From assembly GCA_029204225.1 (NCBI GenBank), contig CM055103.1, forward strand, positions 52,233,145 to 52,297,144: a DNA stretch of 64,000 nucleotides, read 5' to 3'. Positions 36,664-46,771 of this stretch are shown here, piece after piece. The position numbers and the translations under genes were made by a program. Within the stretch, counting starts at the first letter, position 1. Each line of letters opens with the position of its first letter. Under the pieces are notes generated by a model, which saw nothing but the letters and a program-made list of their open reading frames with translations, was not told the DNA's origin and did not search any database. This stretch comes from Diphasiastrum complanatum (lineage: Eukaryota; Streptophyta; Lycopodiopsida; Lycopodiales; Lycopodiaceae).

Positions 36664-37841
36664 CTACCAAAACTTGCGTAATCGGCTACCATTTACCGGA
36701 GTATCGAATCGTTTTCCATCCAAGTGCTCAAGAATTACTGCGCCATAGTTCAGAATTTCCTTCACTTTATACGGGCCTTCACCGGTAAACTTCAACTTAC
36801 TCTTGATCAGCTTGGTTTTGTACATCAATGCAAGATCTCCTGCTTTCATATCTTTTTTGTGCAATCGACGATCGTGCCAAGCCTTGCGGCAGGCTTTCTC
36901 TGTTGATAAGGCATGAATTGCCATCAATCGGGTTTCACATAATTTGTGCAACGGTTCATGACGGAGTTGTAAAGACATATCATCATTTAATCGTTCCGTT
37001 GCTGCTATGCGTAAAGATGAGATTAAAAATTCAATTGGCATAACAACATCTTGACCATAAACCAGTTGAAAAGGTGTTTGATTTGTACTATTTTTGTAAG
37101 CAGTTCTGAATGCCCATAATGCTGCATACAGTTTATGTTCCCAATCGGTGTAGAGAATCTTATTGGAAGATTCAGCTTGGCCATTCCCTCTGGGATAGTA
37201 GGGAGTAGTAAATCTGTGTATAACAAAAAAATCTTCCAATAAACACTTTATTGTTTGATTGACAAAGTGTGTAGGTCACTGACAATTTCGATCGGACATC
37301 CAAATCTGATTATAATATTTTCATATAGAAACTTGGCCGTAGATTTCGCATCAACCACTTTGACAGCTTTGGCTTCAACCCACTTGGTCATATAATCAGT
37401 TGTGACGATAATGTATCGGGCCTAAGATCCTTGCGTGACAGGATGAATAGGACCAACATAATCCAGTCCCCATTTTTCAAATGGTGCTTGCGATAAAACC
37501 GGATGTAAGGGTTCATAATTCTATCGAGTAGGCCGTCATGCTCGCTGGCAAACATCACATGTCTGAATAAAATTTTCCGTGTCCTTATGAAGCGTAGGCC
37601 ACCAACAACCGGATTGTAAAAGTTTGCGAAAAATAATATCTATAGAGAAGTGTCCTCCACCCATGCCATCATGTGAAAACATGATTAAATCTAGTACTTC
37701 ATGCGGTAAAACACATCTTCGTAAAATATTATCTGATCCACGACGGTACAATTGTCTTGTAATTAATTGATAAGGTTGAGACTTATGAATCAATTGTCTT
37801 TTCTGTACTTTTATCAAGGAGTCATTCGATTGTCCTAGCAT
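36664..37841 (-). pseudogene. integrase of the Tat-like element
   Basis: On the element strand the zinc-binding part (HEVLDLIMFSHDGMGGGHF...TCDVCQRA) at 37841-37536 is followed by the catalytic core in broken frames (EKWGLDYVGPIHPVTQGS, then TKWVEAKAVKVVDAKS, then RFGCPIEIVSD). At 37239-36664 comes the last third (TTPYYPRGNGQAESSNK, ALWAFRTAYKNSTNQTPFQL, YGQDVVMPIEF), ending with an SH3-like tail NYGAVILEHLDGKRF. A deletion after SSNK shortens the last catalytic helix region. At least one frameshift and stops between 37239 and 37536 inactivate it. Confidence 0.88.
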
Positions 37842-37868
37842 CAGGTACTCAACAATATCTGCCGCCCA

Positions 37869-38300
37869 CTAAGGTACTGCTTCAACATAGAACAACGCAT
37901 CATCTGGCAGTTCATCATCCACTTCAGTATTAACTGGTGCGGATTCAATTCGCGAAACGTGATCGGCTAGATAATGTTGCATTCCCTTTCTAACCACAAT
38001 TCGAAAGTCAAATTCAGTCAATAATAATAACCATCTTGCAATACGTCCAGTATTACACGTCTTGTTTACCAAGTAAAGTAATGATTGATGATCCATATAA
38101 AATACAAAGTGCGTTTCCATGAGGTAGTGACGAAATTTCCGAACAGATAAAATCATGGCTAGCGCTTCACGTTCTGTTGTTGAATAATTCTTCTCTGGAT
38201 CTGTAAGCTGTCTGCTTGCAAATCATATGGGATAATCCTTCTTATAGTCACCTGGCTGCGTCAAACTGATCCAATGGCGTATTTTGAGGCATCCGTATGA
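37869..38300 (-). pseudogene. RNase H domain of the Tat-like element
   Basis: Follows the reverse transcriptase. It reads DASKYAIGSV at the end of the preceding frame, then ASRQLTDPEKNYSTTEREAL in another frame, then LSVRKFRHYLMETHFVFYMD and HQSLLYLVNK, ending with the linker DHVSRIESAPVN. A stop or frameshift near 38260 separates it from the polymerase. Confidence 0.85.
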
Positions 38301-39400
38301 ACATGAAACTCTAATGTCCAATCTGGAGAATGCAGTATTGGTGCTGAAGATGACGCTTTTTTTAACTTTTCAATACTAAAAATTTGATAGTAGTTTGCAT
38401 GACCCATAAACACATAAACTTCTCGAATTGTTGCTGGCAGTGGCAATTCCACAATAACTTTGATCTTAGAATAATCGGTGGCAATACCATGTCTTGATAT
38501 CACATGTCCAAGCACAACTCCGTCCCATATCTGACATTTTTCTGGCTTTAGAGAAATCTGATATTTGCAGCATCTTTCAAATACTTTCTCCAATCGATCC
38601 AGGTGGTCTGTATTTGTACTATGAAATCCCAAGTCGTCCAAGTAAATTTCAAGAAATTTCTGCAGATAATCTTTAAAAGCAAATTGCATTACTCTATAGA
38701 ATGAACTTGGTGCATTACAGAGTCCAAACGACATTACTTTGTAAGCATAGGTGTCCCATTCTGTTGCAAAAGCAGTTTTGTGACGATCGGCAGGTGCAAT
38801 CTTAACCTGGTTGTAACCACTAAATCCATCTAGGAAAGTATAAGCTTCTGCTCCAGCAAGGCGATCCAAAAAATTTTCAATAATAGGTAACGGAAAGTGA
38901 TCCTTCTATGTCACTTTATTCAATGCTTTGAGATGCACACAGATTTGCAATTCTCATTTTTCTTAGGAACAATGACAATCGATGAAATCCATTCTGTATG
39001 CTCGATCTCATAAATGAAATCGACGTCAAGCAATCTCTGAAGTTCTTTCTTTATCAGATCTGCCACATTAGGATTATAGCGATAGAACTTTGTAACCTTT
39101 GGAACTACATCAGGTACTAAAGGTATGGTATGTTCAATCACTGATGTCGGAATACCCTTCAAATCTTGATAAGTCCATGCAAAGAAATCTTGATACTTAA
39201 TAAGTAACAAACAGAGTGCTTGATACTGTTCAGGAGTAAGTTGCGATCCCACTTGTACAATCTTTTTCGGTTCTCCTGGTTCAGCAAGATTCATTGGTTG
39301 CGTCCTAGTTGGGCCATCATAAACCTCTCTAGATTCTGGCATGTGTTCTTCAGGTTCACGATGTGCTTTAGGTGACATGATAACCACATCATCCAGTGTA
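38261..39400 (-). pseudogene. reverse transcriptase of the Tat-like element
   Basis: It starts with the Tat-type lead YQDFFAWTYQDLKGIPTSVI and HTIPLVPDVVPKVTKFYRYN, then LQRLLDVDFIYEIEHTEWIS. Near 38920 the frame shifts (KNENCKSVCISKH ends in a stop), and a further stop sits before KDHFPLPIIENFLDRLAG. From 38869 it runs open: YTFLDGFSGYNQVKIAPADR, the thumb, and the active-site motif YLDDL (variant of YVDD). The domain is complete in outline but inactive. Confidence 0.9.
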
Positions 39401-40608
39401 TAACGTTTAAAATGCTCTAGCATATCATGCTGGACTACATTTGCCTGTTCTTTTTCGAAAGGACTTGTCTTGGATCTTCGTTTAGCCTTCTTAGCAGGAA
39501 TTGATTGTGGAGGTGATGACTTTCGGGATGATAAATCTTTCTTCACAGGTGAAAACTTCCTAGACGATGATGTCTTGTTGGAAATCTGACTTGAAAGATC
39601 ATTCTTGACTTTTCCTTTGCCTTTATCCAATAAGGGTGGCACCTTCTTTGAATCGATCTTTTGAGGGAGATTTTCCCATTTCAGGACCATATTATAATGT
39701 TGCTTAGCTTGTTCCTTCGTTATCGAACTTGTGATCCTGCCTCCCTTCAATATAACTGCTTTGGGTGGTTTGATTGTTGGTTCATCAGGAACATTACGCA
39801 CTCCAAATCTGGTCGGATCCATATGATGTAGAATCTGTTCATCCGTAAGTTTTGCATTGCCATCATAAGTTAAGGCATGGCTCACTGGTATGAGATCATC
39901 CTCAATTGGATCTGGTATAGGTTCTGTTGATATCCAGGCTACATTCAGCACATGTAGTGGAAACGTGATTGGTGTATCCAAAGTTCGATCTAATAAGGAA
40001 ATATCGCTCAACTCTGATTGAATATCTTGTTGACACATATATCATCTTTAACTGCACGTTCACGATTTTCAAAAGTGATTTTTCCAGTACCCCAGTTATG
40101 AATTACTTGCGCAACTCGTAACCATGGACATTCTAATAGAACTCGGTAGACATTTGGTGCTTCTGGTAAGTCCATCACGATGAAAGTAATGACGAACTGT
40201 ACTCCTGCAATCATGACATGTATATCTTCCACCATTCCTCGTGGACAAACTGTCGTTTAATCCATTAGCTTAATAGCAAAAGTAACAGGCTTAATCTTTG
40301 TAAAGGCCCCATTTTGTACATAGATTTGTAGAAATCAGATTAACTCCTGAATCGCCATCTATCACGGCTGCTTCTTTAGAAAATTGTCTATGTTGTATCG
40401 GTAGAGTGATATTCTTTTGTTCACTTTCCCAAGCGGCTCCAACATGGAGTACATCGTTAGATTCTTCAAATCCAGCACAAAAAAGCGCCTCCTGGTGGAC
40501 TTCTAGTTCTTCTTGAGCTAACTTTTGCGCTAGGACTTCTTTAGCTTTTGGCACCAACTTTAGGAAATCTCCCAATGAAATATTAATCTTGCTAGACAAA
40601 ATGTTCAT
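39401..40608 (-). pseudogene. aspartic protease and linker of the Tat-like element
   Basis: At 40608-40291 the frame ends with EAAVIDGDSGVNLIS, a retroviral-type aspartic protease active site (D-S-G). The C-terminal protease half follows in the frame at 40235-40008 (GVQFVITFIVMDLPEAPN, then RVLLECPWLRVAQVIHNWG). From 40038 a 372-codon frame continues through a Ser/Lys-rich linker (SSSRKFSPVKKDLSSRKS) into the reverse transcriptase. Small breaks lie near 40290 and 40010. Confidence 0.8.
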
Positions 40609-40614
40609 GAGTAA

Positions 40615-42365
40615 TTATGTATGCAGTGCTTCCAGTTCAGTCATCTTAAAGGATTCTTCCTGATGATATAATTGATCATTCATATCCGTACGTAAATTTC
40701 TTGGAGACTGCAATGGTGAAGACCAAACTTCAACTGTTACTTTAGCAGCTTCAAGTTCATCTTCTTCTTGCAGATGTTTAATCCACTGTCTCATATCCTG
40801 ATATCTTCGTTTTTCTGCATTAAGATTTGGATAGACTCCCGATGTTGTTGGTGTTTCGTTCAATGGAATAGAATCAGCAGGTACTGGATCCACTACTGGT
40901 TCTTTTTGCTTTTGTGCTCTGGTGACCACCATCAAGGGTGCACTTGGTTTATTTTGAGCTATTGATCCTTGCTTGATGGTTATCAAATTTACAGGTGCTA
41001 TAGCTGGTGGTGGCTTCGGTCTTGCTAGACAGTCTTTATAGCAATGCCCATATCCACAATCACGACAGAATGGTACAAATTTTCCTTTATTTGGGCATTC
41101 TACAACTCTGTGATTTTCTCCACATGCAAAGCATCCAAGTGGTGCTCTGGTCCAATTTCTCGAGGCTTGTTGTTGAGCGGCAGCATAAATGGCATATTGT
41201 TCTGAAGATCCACCTTCCTAATCATTACCATAGCTCCATTGCTCAACACTTTCGTAAGGTTCTGGTTCCATTAAATTGGTAGGAGGAGCGGAGTGTTTTG
41301 GTGGGGCAAGCAAAGCTAGACGTTCCGGGTATCCAAGAGTAGATTGTCGTAGTCTTGCTGCTGGATTTCCTCTATACTGTGGATCTCGATATCCCATCTT
41401 GGCATACCGTTGCTGAATTATCCGAGGGTTGAAGTTGCAAAAAGTAGTCTCATGGTCAGGTGAATTACACAGATGGCAAACATTGATTTCCATTCGTTTT
41501 TCAATTGAGGACACTCGTTCACTGTGTGATTTCCTGTACAAATAGAACACCAGATATTTTTCTTGGTAGGAAAAGTCTTTGCAAACTTCTCAGGTTCCTT
41601 GTTCGCTTCTCCGTGGAAATTTTCCAATGCTTTGATCTTCTCATCAAATTGCAACTACAACTTTTCCATCTGTTTCTGCTGGGTCTTAGTTTCTCGAACT
41701 CATTGAGCATCATTTCTGCAGTAGCATTGGCATTCGTTGATGCAATAGTGGTGGATGTTGTAGTAGTCAGCCCTACTGTATAAGGCAACATACTGACATT
41801 CGGCTCATCATCTGAATCTTCCTCCTCCTCCCGAATTGCATCGTCCATAGCATTTTGCAAAAGTGCGTACTCATTATGGCGTTTCAGCTCACATCTGATC
41901 CGTTTAGGTAGACCTGACAAAAACCACATAATCATGGCATTTTTATTAATCAGCTCAGGTTCGCATTCAGATCTAAGATGTTTCACTCTTTCGATGTAAT
42001 CTCGAACCATTTTCGCTTTCCCATTTTAATTTTACTTAAAATTAGGAAAGAGTCCTCCATAAACTTCCGCAATTTGAACCGTGTGATAACGGCTCGTTTA
42101 TAACCTCCCACTCTGTACGCTCAGTTTCATCTTGGTTATAGTACCAATCTTGTGCTGCGCCTGTTAAGGCCATAGGAAACAGCTTAAGTTAATCTTGAGG
42201 ATAAATCTCACCATAGACCTCACAAGATTCAGCATAGATCTGAAGAAATCTAACTGGATCCGTTAATCCATTATATTTGGGTCGATCCAATCGATGTGCT
42301 CTTCTAACAATAATTGGATTGACCTCCTAGGGAGCACCTCCAGGAGTAGCTCCAGGAGCAGCCAT
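40615..42365 (-). pseudogene. gag of the Tat-like element with four CCHC zinc knuckles
   Basis: Begins MAAPGATPGGAP at 42365, with an early stop, then the retrotransposon gag core (DPVRFLQIYAESCEVYGEIY, then FPMALTGAAQDWYY) and YIERVKHLRSECEPELINK. Four zinc-knuckle motifs follow across frame changes: CSICTGNHTVNEC, CHLCNSPDHETTFC, CFACGENHRVVEC and CRDCGYGHCYKDC. The end runs RTDMNDQLYHQEESFKMTEL and stops at 40615. At least three stops or frameshifts (near 42329, 42190, 41520 and 41219) break it. Most gypsy gags carry one or two knuckles; four is unusual. Confidence 0.8.
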
Positions 42366-43570
42366 TTTTACAAATTTAGATCAAATAGATAATGAGATTG
42401 GATCTAGATTTTTCCAAAAAACTATCTCAGATTAGATCTGCTAGATCTATTACAGTTTTCAAGAATATGATTCTATATGATGAAAATTTTTCCGAAATTC
42501 GATCAATCGATACTTCTCAAAAATGATAAATCTCTCAGAATCCAATTCAGAATCAGATTTGATCCAAATTTTGACAGAGTCTTGATTTGGAAAATCAGAA
42601 ACTAAAAATAGGACTGGCGAAGGTTCGCTAGGAGAAGGTTGGCTCGACGAAGTTTAAACAGTGCTATGTTGGGAAAAAAAAACTCTCCGAACACTTTTCT
42701 GACAATTTCTTGGAAAATAACCTTTGCCGACTTCTCAGATGGAAGATTTGACAAGATAAAACTATGGAAAACCGGACGGAGGTTTCTGACACAAGGAAAT
42801 ATAGTTTCTGTAATCTGGCAAGGGTAAAAATCAAGATTTTTTGTGATCTGATCAAGAAGAATCTTTGTCAAACTCGAAAATAGTATTTTTCTATATATAG
42901 AAATGTTCTGGAAACTCGACGAAGGTTCTGGCATAGGATCAAGAGTAATATTGGTAATTTTGCAAAAAAGTGATTTTTTTTGGCAAAAATATGACAATAT
43001 GACAACTGATCCTCTGAAACCCTTTCTATTTTTGGTATTATTCTTCATCGACCTGGAAGTAGATAGATCTGAATCACATCTTAGCACAGTAAATTGGACG
43101 AAGGTTCTTTTTTTGTATTTTTTTAGGGTTTTGATAATTTTTAGTGTTTTTTGGCGGTTTTTTTGATGTTTTTGGAAATCTGCTGGGAATTGATCTTCGC
43201 TCTTCAAACTGAAGGTTATGTAAACAAAACTGAAAGGGTCTGCAACTCGGCGAAGGTTTCCTGAAAGAGGGTAAAAAGAGCTCTGATGACGCTTTTTGTC
43301 TCTTTTTTACCAAATCTGGCAGATTTGACCGATTTTCGTTATTTTTTTTGATATCTCAGAATCAGATGGATATTAAGATTGGTGATCTGAATAACTTTCC
43401 CTGTTTAATAATCAGATTAGATTTCAAACAAGCAAATCCACTCAAATCAAGCAAAATCAATCCCAAACTAACCCTAAAATGCAGATCTAACACTATTCAT
43501 GCCACGACAAGATGCCTAATGCAAGCTAACCATCAATCAAACATGCTGCAAACTGAAAAATTGGCGTATC
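42366..43570 (-). other. 5' leader of the Tat-like element
   Basis: 1.2 kb between primer site and gag. It carries scattered CGAAGGTTC motifs (42617-42626, 42632-42640, 42915-42924, 43098-43107, 43247-43256). A minus-strand open frame of 201 codons (43207-42602) is Lys/Phe/Ser-rich and low in complexity. Its position matches the extra ORF found upstream of gag in Ogre-type Tat elements, but I see no domain and rate it unlikely to be a real protein. Confidence 0.6.
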
Positions 43571-43588
43571 TCCCCTACAACGGCGCCA
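43571..43588 (-). promoter_or_regulatory. primer binding site (tRNA-Asp type)
   Basis: On the element strand, TGGCGCCGTTGTAGGGGA, four bases from the 5' LTR, matches the complement of the plant tRNA-Asp 3' end except at two positions. This fixes the 5' end and orientation. Confidence 0.88.
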
Positions 43589-43592
43589 AAAT

Positions 43593-44340
43593 TGTAGTGG
43601 ATTTCTTTCCTTGCCTAACCTGAATCCAAGATCTAGTCAATCTAGCATCAAAGAGACGAAGTTAGTTGTCATGCGGAGGTTCGTTCCCATGAGAGCGATA
43701 GTATAGTTCAGATTTCAACATGAATGGAGGATCTAACACTAACATCCATTAACACTAAGCATTAACACTACATCCATTAACCCTACTTCCATTAATCCTA
43801 AATCCACAACAATGATAGAAACTTACTCTTCTCTCTCTCCTTTTCTCTCTCACGAAATAACAATCCCAATAATGATCAAATCCAACAATTAGCAAATACA
43901 AAGGAAACATGAGAAATAGAGGAAAAGAGAGGAAGAGCAAGGACATTCATCAATCCATTTCTAAAGAGAACCAATCTGCTTTATTGAAATGAGGAAATCA
44001 ACATGAGGAGCAACTCGAGTTGGTCCTTTTTTATAGTAGAGAAGAGGACCCTGGCCTCTGAATCCTATTGGTCTAGTCTTGCCTCTCTTTTTATTCAAAT
44101 TTAAAAAAGTGTGAGAACCATCAAAATTGGAGGGAAACCCAACTTTATTCACTAACTTGACATTTAGGCCCTGCGACATTAAAAGTCCCGCAAAAAGGCC
44201 TAAAGTCCTTTATTAACTTTTAGCTAATCAATCAAATAACTATGTGATCATCAAGTTGGACTTACACACGCAGGGTGCCAAATCCCTCTCACTTATTAAC
44301 TAGGGTTAAGGTTGCCTTGGGATCCGCAAACCCTCCAACA
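43593..44340 (-). repeat. 5' LTR of the Tat-like element
   Basis: 748 bp; same ends as the 3' LTR. It lacks about 14 bases (AAAAGCATAAGAAATAG region) present in the 3' copy. TATAAAAAA at 44035-44027 on the element strand is the probable promoter, with AATAAA about 50 bases further on. Confidence 0.92.
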
Positions 44341-44345
44341 AAGGT

Positions 44346-45460
44346 TTAGTTAACTTTATGTCTAGATGTAATTTGAATAAATTTCATTATTTTGGAGAAG
44401 GTCCTATTAAATGGTCTGTTTTTAAGTCTTTGCTTGTTAGTACTCATTATACGAATAACCATATTAGAATTTCGAATTCCCTTAGATGTCTTAGAGAAAA
44501 ACTTGTGCATTTTTCTAGGCCTCTTAGCCCAATCCATACCATCCAAATAATCTATGTCATTTATGACATACAAAGTATTAGTATGATATATCATTGGCCA
44601 AACTTTTCGGTCTGCTTTTGTACGTTTTCAAGAACATGTTTGAGAAGCTAGAAGAGTACATAGCTCTAAGTTTCCTAAATAAGAATTAAAACCTTTGTAT
44701 ACTGCTATAGCCAAATGTGGTTTTGAGTCTTTTCGGGTCTTTCCCATTGAGCACATTGCTGGAAACGTTTCTAATTCTAAAGAGTTACTTCACCTGATCT
44801 TAACAATTTAAATATAAACTATTTGCCTGCAAACCAAATGGCAACAAACATCTTAATTAAGGCGTCGTTAGGACACTAGTTTGCTTTCTTGAGAGAGCTA
44901 CTTATTAGTATGCTACATTCAAATCGGAAAGGTTCAATCCAATAGAGCAAAAAAATTGTGAAATGAGAGAAGGTTTTTGAGCTAGTACAAAGACCACTTA
45001 ACAATTAGATAAAACACTATGGTAGTTAGGCCTATGTGGCAACCAGTCATTTAGGACTTTCTCTTTGTATGAAGTTTGGAGAATAATATGACCCTAAGTA
45101 ATATCAATCTTGATCTTCTTGCACCATGTTGGCTACATCATATTTAAGAATGTAATACGATGATAAGTAGCATCATTTTGGTGTTAATCACTTAAGGTCT
45201 TTGATAGAATAATCTCATTCCTCATGTTCTACTTAACACACTTTCATTCTTGATTCTTTGAATGTGTTAGCACCTTGTGTGATTCAGCATTGAGCTCACA
45301 AAGTAGTGAGTGATCTTCATAATTCAAAACTAGGTACAATAAACATATTCAAGAATAGCCTCAAGATCTATTCCAACTTGATGGCATATGAATATACAAC
45401 CCCAATATGTTTAAGTATATACTAATCTTGAGAGACAAAAGTGAAATTTGGAAAAGTTAA
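44346..45460. other. flanking DNA between the Tat-like element and the callose synthase promoter
   Basis: A 98-codon open frame at 44358-44651 is not recognised. In the empty site it would have been open across the AAGGT junction for a few codons (IIEKGLVNFMSRC), so the insertion may have hit an older repeat ORF. Nothing else recognised. Confidence 0.4.
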
Positions 45461-45466
45461 AACCTC

Positions 45467-45474
45467 TATATAAA
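45467..45474 (+). promoter_or_regulatory. candidate TATA box of the callose synthase gene
   Basis: TATATAAA is followed 130-280 bases later by a CT-rich stretch (45628-45725) typical of plant leaders. The ATG is 1.3 kb further at 46772, so a leader intron would be needed. A GTAAGT at 46001-46006 and a CTAG acceptor at 46765-46768 are possible borders. Motif-based only. Confidence 0.35.
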
Positions 45475-46771
45475 ACTCAATTATAAAGCAGCGTGGTACC
45501 CTTGAGGGATCCCAAAGGGCCCCGACCATATAGCTAGCATGGCTGCCTTATATTACACTCTTTATACAAAAAGAAAACCGTACATAATAAAGTGGCCGTA
45601 TGTATCATCCTCCTATCATGTCTTTACTCACTCTCTTTACTCTCTCTCCACGACTACTGCTACTACTACTATATGTTCTGTGATGACAGAGCTCTCGATC
45701 TCGATCTCTCTCCACTACTACCACTCCATTTGCAGTTGCTTTGTTCGCGTATGCTGTGCTGTATGCTCTATTTCCATTCGCTTTGTGCAGGTATGCTATG
45801 TTGTCAGACAGCTCCTTGAGAGGTTCAGATATATTCCTTGAAAGTTGAGTTGGCTAATTGGGGGTCAGATTTGATTGCGTTAGGGACGTGTTAGCATGAG
45901 AGCAGTAGCTCAGACGAGCACACGTTTTGGAGTAAGTAGCTACGCGATGATGCTTTGGCTTTAAAGAACGCTTGTTTCTTGCAGCTCCAAGATCGTGTAG
46001 GTAAGTGACCATTCGGTTGTATCTGCTATCATCAGCTAGGAAAAGCATGGGGACGTGAATTCTTGCTCAGTGTTAGTCTGTAGCAGTGCACGTACACTCT
46101 TCCCGTTTATGATTTCAAAGCACTAATGTATAAAAGTCTAGTTTTTTCTCATACACTAAAGCTCACGGAGCTTCACTTTATCACTGGTTAGTATTGCTCA
46201 ATCGAAGGAATGCTTTGCTACCACTTTCCAATTGCATTCTAATGCATAAGGCTCTCTCCTTTCTTCGTACTGGCCTCCAACTAATGAGCCTGCCTTCCTA
46301 CTGATCATGGTTTTGAGAGCATATGTTTCAGCTGGTCCTTTCACAAAAAGCACTTGAGATGAAACTAGTAATACTCCAACTGATCACGTCAATGCCACAG
46401 TCCCACAAATTTCATCCGTCTCCCACAAATTCCTTCCCATGTTTTTCGAAGAACCCAGAAATGCACTTGTTGCAGGATGGTGAACTTGATAGATTGCAGG
46501 AGTTTATTTTTGAAATTTAATTCTCCATCAGAAATGGTTTTGTACTTCCTCAGCGCTTCGTGATTTGATATTGCCATCATGCAAATTATATCCAATTGCC
46601 GTGTTCAGTTAGAGGTCTTGAGGAGGTAATGATCATACAGAACAGAGGGCAAAAATGTTTAGCTTCTTATACCTGTATGTGTGTTTTGAACTGTGTAGCA
46701 TATTTCTTGCAGTTATTGATAACCAGCACATACATGTTGACTGTGTAGAAGGTGCTGCATCTGTCTAGAAT

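Larger units (their letters stand above)
32517..44340 (-). mobile_element. 11.8-kb Tat-like Ty3/gypsy LTR retrotransposon with two downstream accessory ORFs
   Basis: Near-complete element on the minus strand. LTRs are 32517-33275 (3') and 43593-44340 (5'), each beginning TGTAGTGG and ending CCAACA on the plus strand. The target duplication AAGGT (32512-32516 and 44341-44345) is perfect. The primer site next to the 5' LTR matches 16 of 18 bases of the complement of plant tRNA-Asp, as in Tat/Athila-type elements, and a polypurine tract abuts the 3' LTR. Order on the element strand is: 1.2-kb leader, gag, protease, reverse transcriptase, RNase H, integrase, noncoding spacer, ORF A, ORF B, PPT. 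That order and the integrase style place it in the Tat branch; exact lineage is inferred. Stops and frameshifts in gag, reverse transcriptase and integrase mean it cannot be autonomous now. The LTRs differ by a few percent by eye plus a small deletion, suggesting a moderately young insertion. Confidence 0.92.

Noticed and set aside
42602-43207. 201-codon minus-strand open frame upstream of gag as an Ogre-like ORF1
   Set aside because: Position would fit, but the sequence is low-complexity Lys/Phe/Ser, overlaps the CGAAGGTTC motif region and shows no domain.
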